A stretch of 64,000 nucleotides of DNA from Chitinophaga sp. 180180018-3 (lineage in GTDB: Bacteria; Bacteroidota; Bacteroidia; Chitinophagales; Chitinophagaceae). The stretch is taken from contig NZ_CP140772.1 of the NCBI RefSeq assembly GCF_037893185.1, positions 868,001 to 932,000 of the forward strand, read 5' to 3'. This document shows, piece by piece, positions 54,454 to 63,432 of the stretch. The position numbers were made by a program, and so were the translations under genes. How positions within the stretch are numbered: position 1 is the first letter of the stretch; each line of letters starts with the position of its first letter. Under the pieces are notes generated by a model, which had not been told where the DNA came from, searched no databases, and saw only the letters and a list, made by a program, of their open reading frames with translations.

Positions 54454-55335
54454 ATGCAACATAAAGTTTTGCCGTTGTCGCTGCGGATGACGGGTATGTT
54501 ACTTTCCGCCATGAGCCGGCCTTTCCCCGGCGTTACCGCCCGTTTGTTCTACCGGCTTTACTGCACGCCGCCGGCACTGAAGCTGAAACTACCCCATGAA
54601 GAACTGCGCAGGGAAGCATTGCAGGATGCCTGGCAGGTAAGCAGTTATCCTTTCGATGATACGCCGCTGAAGGTGTCTGTGTACCGCTGGGGAGCTGCCG
54701 GCCCTAAGATCCTGTTGCTGCATGGCTGGGGCGGAAGTCCGCTGCATTTCAAACAGCTGATCTCATTGCTGGTGCAGCATGGCTACCAGGTCATCGCCTA
54801 CGATGCGCCGGCGCACGGAAGGTCGGATGGTAAACGCACCAACCTTGTACAATGGATGCATGTACTGGAACAGGTGATTCAACGCGAAGGCCCGCTCCAC
54901 GCTGTAATCGGCCATTCTATGGGCGGACTCAATGCCGCGCTCACCCTGGCCCGCAAAAATGTAAGTATCCCCCGCCTGATCATTCTCAGTGCTGCTATCA
55001 GCGCACCGGTATTCTTCGACGATGCGCTCAGGCTATTCCGCATCCATCCCGTAGTGATGCCCAAACTGAAAACCCTCATACGGCAACGGCTCAACGAAGA
55101 TCTGACAGACATGGACCTGCACCGGTACATCAATGGTATCAAAGCAGGCCGGATATGGTTCGCGTACGATACTACCGATACCCTGGCACTGTCGTCCGAA
55201 ATTGAAAAATTCCTGCAGGCTTATCCCACTATAGAATCATTCCGTATCACGGGCGAAGGCCACTTCAGAATTATGCGTAATCAGAAGGTACTGAATGGCA
55301 TGCTGGAAATACTTGGGGAACCGGAAAGTCATTAG
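54454..55335 (+). CDS. Alpha/beta hydrolase
   Basis: A 293-residue alpha/beta-fold hydrolase. Oxyanion motif ILLLHGWGGSPLHF (about 87-100), nucleophile elbow AVIGHSMGGLNAAL with Ser in GHSMGG near 153, and a catalytic His in ITGEGHFRIMRN near 268 are visible. No lipobox is present. Substrate unknown. It is 39 bp after the TetR gene and carries a copy of the same operator, so expression should be relieved together with tetR by an inducing ligand, possibly an ester or lactone. Confidence 0.88.
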   Translation: MQHKVLPLSLRMTGMLLSAMSRPFPGVTARLFYRLYCTPPALKLKLPHEELRREALQDAWQVSSYPFDDTPLKVSVYRWGAAGPKILLLHGWGGSPLHFKQLISLLVQHGYQVIAYDAPAHGRSDGKRTNLVQWMHVLEQVIQREGPLHAVIGHSMGGLNAALTLARKNVSIPRLIILSAAISAPVFFDDALRLFRIHPVVMPKLKTLIRQRLNEDLTDMDLHRYINGIKAGRIWFAYDTTDTLALSSEIEKFLQAYPTIESFRITGEGHFRIMRNQKVLNGMLEILGEPESH

Positions 55336-55390
55336 ACTATAAAAAATCGAAAGAACAATATATTTTTACGCCCTGATCAACAGTTGTTCC

Positions 55391-56677
55391 GTGAGTAAAA
55401 AATATTATATAATCGATTTCGATAGTACCTTCACACAGGTGGAAGCGTTGGACGAACTGGCGCGCATCTCTCTCAAAGACCATCCGGAAAGGGAAGCCAT
55501 TTATAAGAAAATTGAGCACCTGACCAACCAGGCAATGGAAGGGAAACTCTCCTTCCGCGAAAGCCTGGCAGGCAGGGTTAAATTGCTGGAAGCTAATAAA
55601 GACCATCTCAAACAACTGGTAAAACACCTGAAAAAACAGGTGTCTGTTTCGTTTAAGAGAAACAAGGATTTCTTTAAACAGCATGCAGGCGATGTACTCA
55701 TCGTATCAGGTGGATTCAAAGAGTTTATTACACCGGTAGTGCTTCCTTTTCATATCAGGAAAGAGAATATTTATGCAAACACCTTTGTTTTTGATAAAGA
55801 TGGGAAAATAGTAGGCTATGATGCCGCTAATCCTTTGTCTGATGAAGGCGGAAAAGTAAAGCTGCTAAAGGATCTGCAACTACAGGGTGAAATACATGGT
55901 ATCGGCGACGGCTATTCTGATTTCCAGCTGAAGGAATCCGGTATGATCCGGAAGTTCTATGCTTTCACCGAAAATATAGAACGGAAATCTGTCACGGAGA
56001 AAGCCGACCACGTAACGCCGAGCCTCGATGAGTTCCTGTTCCTGAACAAGTTGCCGTCGGCCATCTCCTATCCCAAGAACCGCATCCTCTGCCTGGTGGC
56101 TGGCGAGGTGCCGGAATCCGCAGTGAAGTACCTGAAGAAAGATGGCTTTACCATAAAACAGGTGAATGCATCCGACAATGGAAAACACCTCGAAGATGCG
56201 GTGATCATTCTGGCCAGCGAAGGTGAAATCATCTCTGCACAGAAACTTCGTCAGGCTGGAAAACTGAAAGTAATCGGTTATCTGGGAAACAGCCAGAAAC
56301 ATGTGCCACACGACGTTTGCACGGAACTGGGTATTGCTGTGTTTGATAATCTTAAAAAACCAGAATCAATTGCAAAAAGAGTGGCCCGATTTATTAACAA
56401 TGGAGATTCATTTAAAAGCAGTAACTTTCCAAATATTCAGCTGCCTGCTGTAAAAAATGGCCACCGCTTTATTCACATTCATCACAATGTACCTGGCGTA
56501 ATGGCAAAAGTAAATCAGGTGCTCGCCGAACATGATATCAATATTGTATCGCAGTTTCTGATGACCAACAACAACATCGGTTACGTGATTACAGATACAG
56601 CAACGGCATACGATAAACAGGTGCTGAAAGAACTGAAGAAGATACATAACACCATCCAGTTCAGGGTACTTTACTAA
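55391..56677 (+). CDS. serB: Phosphoserine phosphatase fused to a SerA fragment with ACT domain
   Basis: A 428-residue protein starting with GTG. Residues 1-215 are a HAD phosphatase: IIDFDSTFTQVEALDEL (nucleophile D9, D11), VLIVSGGFKEF and GIGDGYSDFQL, as in phosphoserine phosphatase, the last step of serine synthesis. Residues about 225-325 resemble the N-terminal part of phosphoglycerate dehydrogenase (KLKVIGYLGNSQKHV...LGIAVFDN). Then the frame jumps to the SerA tail: RFINNGDSFKSSNFPNIQLP and an ACT domain (RFIHIHHNVPGVMAKVNQVLAEHDINI...IQFRVLY). The Rossmann NAD-binding domain of SerA is missing. The ACT part may confer serine feedback on the phosphatase. A terminator follows. Confidence 0.88.
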   Translation: MSKKYYIIDFDSTFTQVEALDELARISLKDHPEREAIYKKIEHLTNQAMEGKLSFRESLAGRVKLLEANKDHLKQLVKHLKKQVSVSFKRNKDFFKQHAGDVLIVSGGFKEFITPVVLPFHIRKENIYANTFVFDKDGKIVGYDAANPLSDEGGKVKLLKDLQLQGEIHGIGDGYSDFQLKESGMIRKFYAFTENIERKSVTEKADHVTPSLDEFLFLNKLPSAISYPKNRILCLVAGEVPESAVKYLKKDGFTIKQVNASDNGKHLEDAVIILASEGEIISAQKLRQAGKLKVIGYLGNSQKHVPHDVCTELGIAVFDNLKKPESIAKRVARFINNGDSFKSSNFPNIQLPAVKNGHRFIHIHHNVPGVMAKVNQVLAEHDINIVSQFLMTNNNIGYVITDTATAYDKQVLKELKKIHNTIQFRVLY

Positions 56678-56705
56678 GAATACTAACCCAATAGTATAAA
56701 AGAAA

Positions 56706-56735
56706 GAGCCGCTTTGATTATTCAGGCGGCTTTTT
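56706..56735 (+). terminator. Rho-independent terminator after serB
   Basis: AGCCGC (56707-56712) pairs with GCGGCT (56726-56731), loop TTTGATTATTCAG, followed by TTTTT (56731-56735). The rest of 56736-56912 shows no gene; it must contain the promoter of the radical SAM gene, which I cannot point to. Confidence 0.85.
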
Positions 56736-56912
56736 AATCGGGCTGTTTTAACGGAAACGTATATACGAAATTTGTTTACGGGAGATGAATACCTGCCATG
56801 ATTTTTTCTTTGTGAAAACCACCGCCTTTACATCTTCCGTAAAAAAATGATAATCAGCACCAACAGACCAGGGATGAAATAAATTCCGGAACTTAGCCTT
56901 ATAACTTCCGGT

Positions 56913-57806
56913 ATGCCAAGGTATATTACAGTTACATCGCTGCTGAACAAAACCAAAAAACGGGATCCCTGGTTTCTCGACGACTATACCATTAACCCTT
57001 ACAGTGGCTGCGCATTCAATTGTCTTTATTGTTACATACGCGGCAGTAAATACGGCATCAACATGGCGGAAAAACTATCCGTGAAAGAAAACGCGCTGCC
57101 TGTTCTTCGCCGGCAGCTTGCAGTCCGCGCAAAGAAGCACGAACAGGGAGTAGTGGTGCTATCGTCCGTTACAGATGCCTACCTGCCGATAGAAGAAAAA
57201 GAACGGCTGACGCGGGGCATACTGGAACTGCTGCTCGAATACCGTTTCCCGGTACATATCATCACCAAATCGCCCCTGGTGCTGCGCGACCTGGATCTCC
57301 TGCGCAACATCAGCGAAAACGCCATTTTACCGCCTGATATGGCCGGATACCATCATAAGGCTTTTATTACCTTTTCATTCAGCACCATTGATCCGGTGAT
57401 AGGAAAACAATTTGAACCCGGTGCACCTGACCCGGTATTACGCTTGCAAGCCCTGAAAACCTGTGCCACAGCAGGATTTATGACAGGCGTCAGTCTCATG
57501 CCGCTGTTGCCTTACATTACAGACATACCGGAACAACTGGCGCTGATGTATGCTGCCTTCCGGGAAAACGGCGCCCGCTATGTCTTTCCTGCTTCTGTTA
57601 CATTATGGGGAGATGGAGAGGCCGACAGCCGGCAGCTGATCATGCAGGCCGTGCAGCGGTATTATCCGCAATTTGCCGAAAGCTACCGGCGCCTGTTTTT
57701 AACACAGGCCGGCGTGCCCGATCGTTATAACAAGGCGTTGCAGGCCGCCGCAGCTGAAGTTGCCAGTCGTTACAGCCTGCCTCCATATATTGATCAGCGG
57801 CCGTAA
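56913..57806 (+). CDS. Spore-photolyase-like radical SAM protein
   Basis: A 297-residue radical SAM protein. The [4Fe-4S] cluster cysteines are C33, C37 and C40 in YSGCAFNCLYCYIRGS. INPYSGC and VVVLSSVTDAYLPIEEKERLTRGILELL, and later FPVHIITKSPLVLRD and FITFSFSTID, fit the SPL/Rv2578c group. Some SPL enzymes repair DNA photoproducts, but most non-sporulating members have unknown targets. The last 13 bp overlap the end of the convergent FecR-like gene. Confidence 0.88.
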   Translation: MPRYITVTSLLNKTKKRDPWFLDDYTINPYSGCAFNCLYCYIRGSKYGINMAEKLSVKENALPVLRRQLAVRAKKHEQGVVVLSSVTDAYLPIEEKERLTRGILELLLEYRFPVHIITKSPLVLRDLDLLRNISENAILPPDMAGYHHKAFITFSFSTIDPVIGKQFEPGAPDPVLRLQALKTCATAGFMTGVSLMPLLPYITDIPEQLALMYAAFRENGARYVFPASVTLWGDGEADSRQLIMQAVQRYYPQFAESYRRLFLTQAGVPDRYNKALQAAAAEVASRYSLPPYIDQRP

Positions 57807-58591
57807 GTGATAGTTACTTTATTATCGCTGATCCGGTATTTGAAATGCTGTTGTGCACCAATACGGCGCAACACATCTTCCAGACTGGCTTTGTAAAAAA
57901 TTTCGTTTTCAATAACAGGCATCTCGCCGGTATCTCCCTTTATCTCCACATCCACGCCAAACCAGTCTTCCAGCATACGCGAAAAGGCCATCACGTTCGT
58001 ATGGCTGATATGTAAGGAATCTGATAGCCACGCTTCCTGCTCCGACGGATGATAGGTTTCCTTTTCCATCAGATCTATATCGTTGTTGGCAAGGATCATC
58101 TGGCCCCGTTCCAGTATTTCAGGCTGATTATCAGTAGGGGAGTGGTAAGATTTGCCAATGCGGATCTTTCCGCTGAGCAGATAGGCGGTAGCACCATGCT
58201 GACTGCCAAAAGACCTCATTTTAAACACAGTGGCGCTATCCGGCGAAGTTCCCAGTACCGTGGCGGTTAGCTTGTCTGAAACAACAATGAACGAATCAGT
58301 TCGTGGCCGTACGTCAAAAAATGCTTCACCATTGAGGATCACGCGGCGGTTACCCTGCGGATAGTTATCCGGCACCTCCAGTACAGACGCTGAATTCAAT
58401 ATCACAGTTGAACTATCAGCCAGTGTTACGCTGGTACGTTTCCCCGTAACCCCTTTCCATGTATGATAAGAAATACCCGGCGCCTTCAGATTCACGGTAT
58501 CAGCAGCGGTTTTTACAGGCTGAGCATGATGACAGCTACAGAATAAAAATCCGCTGATCAATAACAGTCTGGTATCTGATTTAAATTGCAT
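57794..58591 (-). CDS. Orphan FecR-like periplasmic lipoprotein (FecR plus DUF4974, no anti-sigma part)
   Basis: About 265 residues from the preferred ATG, with signal MQFKSDTRLLLISGFLFCSC and a lipobox cysteine. The remaining protein is a FecR periplasmic domain (HTWKGVTGKRTSVTLADSSTVILNSASVLEVPDN ... ATVLGTSPDSATVFKM) and a DUF4974 tail (ISHTNVMAFSRMLEDWFGVDVEIKG ... LEDVLRRIGAQQHFKYRI). The cytoplasmic sigma-binding part and the transmembrane helix of normal FecR proteins are absent, and no sigma or susC gene is adjacent. A longer frame starts at 58690. It may bind a receptor STN domain without signalling. Function unknown. Confidence 0.8.
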   Translation of the reverse strand: MQFKSDTRLLLISGFLFCSCHHAQPVKTAADTVNLKAPGISYHTWKGVTGKRTSVTLADSSTVILNSASVLEVPDNYPQGNRRVILNGEAFFDVRPRTDSFIVVSDKLTATVLGTSPDSATVFKMRSFGSQHGATAYLLSGKIRIGKSYHSPTDNQPEILERGQMILANNDIDLMEKETYHPSEQEAWLSDSLHISHTNVMAFSRMLEDWFGVDVEIKGDTGEMPVIENEIFYKASLEDVLRRIGAQQHFKYRISDNKVTITYGR

Positions 58592-58735
58592 ATTCCGGGA
58601 ATATTTTATGTGTCGCAAAAAGCCTAAAAGTAATAAAATAAACAGCGGTAAATAAGTATGCTTAAACAATTTATGTGAAGCAATAGACAATATCCGTTAA
58701 CGCTGTTAAAAATATATGCTGATATTATAATGATT

Positions 58736-58767
58736 TTTGGCTGGAATGCGCACGTACCCTAACTTTG
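58736..58767 (+). promoter_or_regulatory. Perfect-consensus promoter of the proline dehydrogenase gene
   Basis: TTTG (58736-58739), 20-nt spacer, TAACTTTG (58760-58767). Transcription should begin near 58773, at or next to the ATG at 58774, so the mRNA is almost leaderless. This rules out the in-frame TTG at 58765, which is inside the -7 box. Confidence 0.7.
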
Positions 58768-58773
58768 CGGCCC

Positions 58774-59952
58774 ATGGAAAAGCAGCTATCTTTATCTTTT
58801 GATGATACGGCTATTGCATTTGAGGCAAAGACCGACAAGGCACTGAAAAAGGCCAATTTTCTTTTCAGTAATATTGGCAAGCCATGGTTAGTGAAATTAG
58901 GTGCAGTCATGACGCCCCTTGCCTTTAAACTGGGCCTGCCGGTTAAGGGTATCATTAAGAACACCATCTTCTCCCAGTTTTGTGGTGGTGAATCGTTGGA
59001 AGAAGCGGCAACTACTGCACTGGAACTGGGTAATTATCATGTGGCAGCCACGCTCGATTACGGAGTGGAAGCCATGGACGGAGAAGAAAGCTATGATGCT
59101 GCTGTTCCCGAATTTATCCGCGCTATCCAATATGCCGGCTCCCGCCCGGATATTCCCTTCATTGCGATTAAAATAACCGGCTTTGCCCGTTTCGGACTGC
59201 TGGAAAAGATACACAGTAAGGAAACACTTACGCCCGCCGAACAGGAAGAGTATGCGCATGTACGCAAACGCGTACTGGCTATCGCCGAAGCTGGCGCCAA
59301 ACACGATGTAGGCATCCTCATAGATGCAGAAGAGTCATGGATTCAGGATGCTGTGGATGCGCTGACAGACGAAATGATGTCGCTCTTCAACAAAGGTAAA
59401 GTAGTGATCTATAATACCTTCCAGATGTATTGCCACGACCGCTACCCGTTCCTGCAGGTTTCTTTACAAAAAGCCGAACGGGAAGGCTATCTCCTGGGAG
59501 CAAAACTGGTGCGGGGTGCATACATGGAAAAAGAAAACAAACGTGCCTCCGAAAATAACTATCCAACACCGATACAGCCCAACAAAGCTGCTACGGATAA
59601 GGACTTCGATGCTGCAGTGGAATTCTGCATCGATAACATCGATAAACTGGCTGTATTCATCGGTACCCACAACGAAAACAGCTGCATGCTGGCAGCCCGC
59701 CTTCTTGACGATAAAGAACTCCCACATAATCACCCGCATGTCAGCTTTGCCCAATTGCTGGGTATGAGCGATAACATCACTTTCAACCTGGCGCATGCCG
59801 GCTATAACGTTTCCAAATACCTGCCTTACGGCCCCGTGAAAGATGTGATGCCTTACCTGATCCGCCGGGCGCAGGAAAACACCTCCATAGCCGGACAAAT
59901 GGGCCGCGAACTGGCGCTCATCCGGAAGGAGATGAAGAGAAGAGGGATTTAA
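58774..59952 (+). CDS. Proline dehydrogenase (PRODH)
   Basis: About 392 residues. A FAD-dependent (beta/alpha)8 barrel that oxidises proline to pyrroline-5-carboxylate. Visible motifs are IPFIAIKITGFARFGLLEKI (about 127-146), GILIDAEESWIQDAVD, VVIYNTFQMY, LGAKLVRGAYMEKENKRA, FIGTHNENSCMLAARLL and YLPYGPVKDVMPYLIRRAQEN. It is a stand-alone enzyme, not a PutA fusion; the P5C dehydrogenase is encoded elsewhere. The start follows a perfect promoter by only 6 bp. Confidence 0.93.
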   Translation: MEKQLSLSFDDTAIAFEAKTDKALKKANFLFSNIGKPWLVKLGAVMTPLAFKLGLPVKGIIKNTIFSQFCGGESLEEAATTALELGNYHVAATLDYGVEAMDGEESYDAAVPEFIRAIQYAGSRPDIPFIAIKITGFARFGLLEKIHSKETLTPAEQEEYAHVRKRVLAIAEAGAKHDVGILIDAEESWIQDAVDALTDEMMSLFNKGKVVIYNTFQMYCHDRYPFLQVSLQKAEREGYLLGAKLVRGAYMEKENKRASENNYPTPIQPNKAATDKDFDAAVEFCIDNIDKLAVFIGTHNENSCMLAARLLDDKELPHNHPHVSFAQLLGMSDNITFNLAHAGYNVSKYLPYGPVKDVMPYLIRRAQENTSIAGQMGRELALIRKEMKRRGI

Positions 59953-59977
59953 AGAATTCCTTTCGTAAATTGCACCC

Positions 59978-60799
59978 ATGGACCAGTACTTAACCTTATT
60001 ACAACATATTATCCGTGACGGTGCCGTAAAAACAGACCGTACAGGAACAGGCACCACCAGCGTTTTTGGTTACCAGATGCGCTTCGATCTGCAGGAAGGA
60101 TTTCCGGTGGTGACTACAAAAAAATTACATCTCAAATCCATTATATACGAATTACTGTGGTTCCTGAGGGGCGATACCAATATCGGCTGGCTGAAAGAAC
60201 ATGGTGTAAGCATATGGGACGAGTGGGCCGATAAAAACGGTGACCTGGGTCCGGTGTACGGTAAACAATGGCGTAGCTGGGAAACCCCCGGTGGTAAAGT
60301 AATTGATCAGATCACTGAAGCCGTGAATACCATTAAAAAGAACCCCGATTCGCGCCGCATTATTGTAAATGCCTGGAACGTGGGCGACCTGCCGGATATG
60401 GCGCTGAGCCCCTGCCACTGCCTCTTCCAGTTTTATGTAACACCGGCAGATAAAGCAAAAGGCGAAACCCGCGGAAAACTGAGCTGCCAGCTTTATCAAC
60501 GCAGTGCCGACGTATTCCTGGGTGTTCCTTTCAACATTGCTTCCTACGCACTGCTGACCATGATGATGGCGCAGGTATGCGACCTGGATGCCGGCGATTT
60601 CGTTCACACCTTCGGAGATGTACATCTCTACAGCAATCATATGGAACAGGCGCAGCTGCAGCTGACCCGTCAGCCTTTCCCTTTACCCCAGATGAAGATC
60701 AACCCGGAGGTAAAAGACATTTTTGCATTCAAATATGAAGATTTCGAACTGGTGAACTACCAGTTTCATCCCGCTATCAAAGCACCGGTAGCCATATAA
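59978..60799 (+). CDS. thyA: Thymidylate synthase
   Basis: A 273-residue enzyme that methylates dUMP to dTMP with methylene-tetrahydrofolate. The catalytic C146 is in [14 protein letters not shown]; other conserved blocks are [12 protein letters not shown] (about 20-31), [67 protein letters not shown] and [10 protein letters not shown]. Length as expected. folA begins 7 bp downstream, which fits their shared folate cycle: thyA produces dihydrofolate and folA reduces it. Confidence 0.98.
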   Translation: MDQYLTLLQHIIRDGAVKTDRTGTGTTSVFGYQMRFDLQEGFPVVTTKKLHLKSIIYELLWFLRGDTNIGWLKEHGVSIWDEWADKNGDLGPVYGKQWRSWETPGGKVIDQITEAVNTIKKNPDSRRIIVNAWNVGDLPDMALSPCHCLFQFYVTPADKAKGETRGKLSCQLYQRSADVFLGVPFNIASYALLTMMMAQVCDLDAGDFVHTFGDVHLYSNHMEQAQLQLTRQPFPLPQMKINPEVKDIFAFKYEDFELVNYQFHPAIKAPVAI

Positions 60800-60806
60800 C
60801 TCACTT

Positions 60807-61310
60807 ATGCGCATATCAATTATTGTAGCTGCTTCGGAAAACAACGTCATTGGTATCCATAATGAGCTGCCATGGCGCCTGCCGGCCGATCTGAAATACT
60901 TCAAAACTACTACCCTCGGCAAGCCGGTCATCATGGGGCGTAAAACCTTTGAATCACTGGGAAAAGCGCTGCCTGGAAGACCGAATATCGTCATCACCCG
61001 GCAGGGCGATTACCACCCGGAACATACTTTTGTAGTGAGCTCACTGGATGCTGCCCTCGATAAAGCCCGCAGCTTCGGTGGCGATGAATTGTTTATCACC
61101 GGCGGATCCCAGATTTTCGAAGCTTCCTGGCCGTTAATAAACCGTATCTACCTCACCCGTGTACACGCCGTGGTAGAAGGGGACGCTTTTTTTCCGGAGA
61201 TAGATGAAAACAGATTCAAACTCGTCAGCGAACAACACCATGAACCCGACGAAAAGCACGCCTATGGCTTTACTTTTCAGGTTTGGGATAGCGTAGCTGC
61301 TAAAAGCTAG
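60807..61310 (+). CDS. folA: Dihydrofolate reductase
   Basis: A 167-residue reductase of dihydrofolate. ISIIVAASENNVIGIHNELPWRLPADLKYFKTTTLGKPVIMGRKTFESLGK is the textbook N-terminal half, with substrate-binding and NADPH-binding motifs. FGGDELFITGGSQIFEASW and RIYLTRVHAVVEGDAFFPEID complete the fold. It is co-transcribed with thyA and its stop lies 3 bp from the convergent dnaG stop. Confidence 0.97.
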   Translation: MRISIIVAASENNVIGIHNELPWRLPADLKYFKTTTLGKPVIMGRKTFESLGKALPGRPNIVITRQGDYHPEHTFVVSSLDAALDKARSFGGDELFITGGSQIFEASWPLINRIYLTRVHAVVEGDAFFPEIDENRFKLVSEQHHEPDEKHAYGFTFQVWDSVAAKS

Positions 61311-61313
61311 CAG

Positions 61314-63287
61314 CTATCTGAATACCACCGTGCCCATGCTGTGCGTCAGCTCGTACTCTAATGCATTCAGGTGCTTTTGCATTTCCAGGCAGCTTAATAC
61401 CTGTTCTATGCTGGTGGCCTTTTTCGCTTCTTCCTGGTTTTCCAGGATCAGCTTCTTGATCTTGCGGAGTATAAGATAGTTGGTAGTGCTAATGGTATCT
61501 CTCAGATAGGCGTTGTCGCCATAAACGGTATCAATTTCAAATCGTTCCTTCCAGTTAACACTCAGGTCGGCTTCTTTATCTTCGAGGATATTCGCAATCT
61601 GTTTCGACAACTGCTGGTCTTCATGATAAAGGAACCATCTTTTATCCTGCAGGTTGCCGGCATCATACAGTGCCTTGTATTCCCTGAGTATCCTTTTCAC
61701 CAGCTCATTCTCGGCCAGCGCTTCGAAATCGTAAGGCAGGTGGAAGACATAATCAGCCACAGTAGTGTTATCTTCCTCGCTGAACATTTTGTCGCCGAAA
61801 CGCAGCAGGATCTTTATCAGTTCTTTTTCCTGTTTTTCGTGACTGCCAATACTCAGTACCGCATCTACCGAAATGCCGGTTTCCGCAGCTTCCATCGCGG
61901 CGATGGCTTCTTCGCTGAGGTCGTCGTCGGAAGGTGCAGGGTTATTGCGGGCCTGCGCCTGCTCCCGTTTGATAAGGCGGTCGCGGATGAATTTATTCAC
62001 CAGCTGTATCAGCCCCTGTTCATCAATATGCAGTAACTGGCTGCACTGGCGTATATAGTCCTGCTGCCTCGTGAAATCCTCGGCTTTGTCGATTTTGGAA
62101 ATCGTTTCCGCGATTTCATTCACCAGCTGCGATTTCTTGGTACTGTCGCTGCCAACATCCTGCATACTCAGCTGCAGCTTAAACAGTACAAAGTCCTGCT
62201 TGTTTTCTTTGATGAATTCCCGGAATGCTTCCGCACCTATCCGCTGCACATAACTGTCCGGATCTTCTTTATCCGGCAGCAATACCAGCTTCACGTTCAA
62301 CCCTTCTTCCACGGCCATATCCAGTCCGCGCAGCGCGGCCTTCACACCGGCACTGTCGCCATCATAGAGGATCGTGAGGTTCTTGGTGTATTTCTTTATC
62401 AGCCGCAACTGATCCTGTGTAAGAGAGGTACCGCTGGATGCTACCACGTTTTCCACACCGGCTTGGTGAAGCGAAATAACGTCCGTATAGCCTTCTACCA
62501 GTAAACATTCGTCCAGCTTATCAATCGCATGGCGTGCAAAGTAGGTACCATACAACACCCTGCTTTTAACGTATATCTCGTTTTCGGGAGAGTTGATGTA
62601 CTTGGGTGCCCGGTCGGATTTGGCCAGGATACGTGCTCCGAATCCGAGTATCTTGCCCGACTGGTTATGGATCGGGAAAATAACGCGGCCCCGGTAATTA
62701 TCGGCCGGCTGATCGTTACGAATGGTAACAAGACCGGTCTTTTGCAGGTATTCCAGGTTGTAACCCTTAGCCAGCGCCGATTTTGCAAAGGCATCGAATG
62801 TATTGAGGCAGTAGCCCAGCTGGAATTTTTTGATGGTCTCCTCCGTGAAACCACGTTCTTCAAAATAACTGAGCCCGATATTCTGGCCTTCGTCGCTTTT
62901 GAAGAGGGTATCCGTAAAATACTCCCGTGCATAGCTGTTGATGATAAACAGGCTATCCGCCATCTGCTGGAACTGCTTCACCTCAGGGCTCACCTCAGTT
63001 TCTTCCAGCTCTATCTGGTACCGTTGGGCTAACCAGCGCAGGGCTTCCACATAGGAGTACTTTTCGTGCTCCATGACAAAGCTGATGGAGTTGCCGCTGG
63101 CGCCGCAACCAAAGCATTTATAGATCTCTTTTCCGGGAGATACGGTGAAAGACGGCGTTTTCTCATTGTGAAACGGGCACAGGCCCAGGTAGTTGGCCCC
63201 CCTTTTTTTTAGTTTCACAAAGGAGCCCACAATATCCACAATATCAATGCGGCTGAGTATCTGTTGTATGGAGTTTTGCGATATCAC
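61314..63287 (-). CDS. dnaG: DNA primase
   Basis: About 657 residues from GTG 63287 (M/V-ISQNSIQQILSRIDIVDIVGSFVKLKKRG), the usual DnaG beginning. The CHC2-type zinc finger has LCPFHNEKTPSFTV ... YKCFGCGASGN. The catalytic core contains YRGRVIFPIHNQSGKILGFGARIL and the Toprim motifs LLVEGYTDVISLHQAG and LTILYDGDSAGVKAALRG; the DnaB-binding domain is C-terminal. An ATG at 63314 and a longer frame to 63419 exist. However, a promoter-like TTTC-N20-TATGTTTG (box at 63315-63308) overlaps that ATG, so the GTG is favoured. Confidence 0.95.
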   Translation of the reverse strand: MISQNSIQQILSRIDIVDIVGSFVKLKKRGANYLGLCPFHNEKTPSFTVSPGKEIYKCFGCGASGNSISFVMEHEKYSYVEALRWLAQRYQIELEETEVSPEVKQFQQMADSLFIINSYAREYFTDTLFKSDEGQNIGLSYFEERGFTEETIKKFQLGYCLNTFDAFAKSALAKGYNLEYLQKTGLVTIRNDQPADNYRGRVIFPIHNQSGKILGFGARILAKSDRAPKYINSPENEIYVKSRVLYGTYFARHAIDKLDECLLVEGYTDVISLHQAGVENVVASSGTSLTQDQLRLIKKYTKNLTILYDGDSAGVKAALRGLDMAVEEGLNVKLVLLPDKEDPDSYVQRIGAEAFREFIKENKQDFVLFKLQLSMQDVGSDSTKKSQLVNEIAETISKIDKAEDFTRQQDYIRQCSQLLHIDEQGLIQLVNKFIRDRLIKREQAQARNNPAPSDDDLSEEAIAAMEAAETGISVDAVLSIGSHEKQEKELIKILLRFGDKMFSEEDNTTVADYVFHLPYDFEALAENELVKRILREYKALYDAGNLQDKRWFLYHEDQQLSKQIANILEDKEADLSVNWKERFEIDTVYGDNAYLRDTISTTNYLILRKIKKLILENQEEAKKATSIEQVLSCLEMQKHLNALEYELTHSMGTVVFR

Positions 63288-63307
63288 GTTCTGATCAGAT
63301 GCAACTA

Positions 63308-63339
63308 CAAACATACGGGAAATCTGCGACGCAGCGAAA
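63308..63339 (-). promoter_or_regulatory. Probable dnaG promoter
   Basis: Minus strand: TTTC (63339-63336), 20-nt spacer, TATGTTTG (63315-63308), one mismatch to the consensus. Transcription would start near 63302, giving a short leader before GTG 63287. Confidence 0.5.
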
Positions 63340-63432
63340 TGAACGCTGAACCGCCCGTACCGCCGCTGTTGCGCGATTATTTTCCTTATATTTGGAAGAT
63401 TATAAATTAGCCAAATCAATCTTATTTATCAG

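Noticed and set aside
59942..59973. TAAATTGC before the thyA ATG as a promoter
   Set aside because: It has only partial match to TAnnTTTG and no TTTG at the right distance; thyA may be transcribed from upstream.
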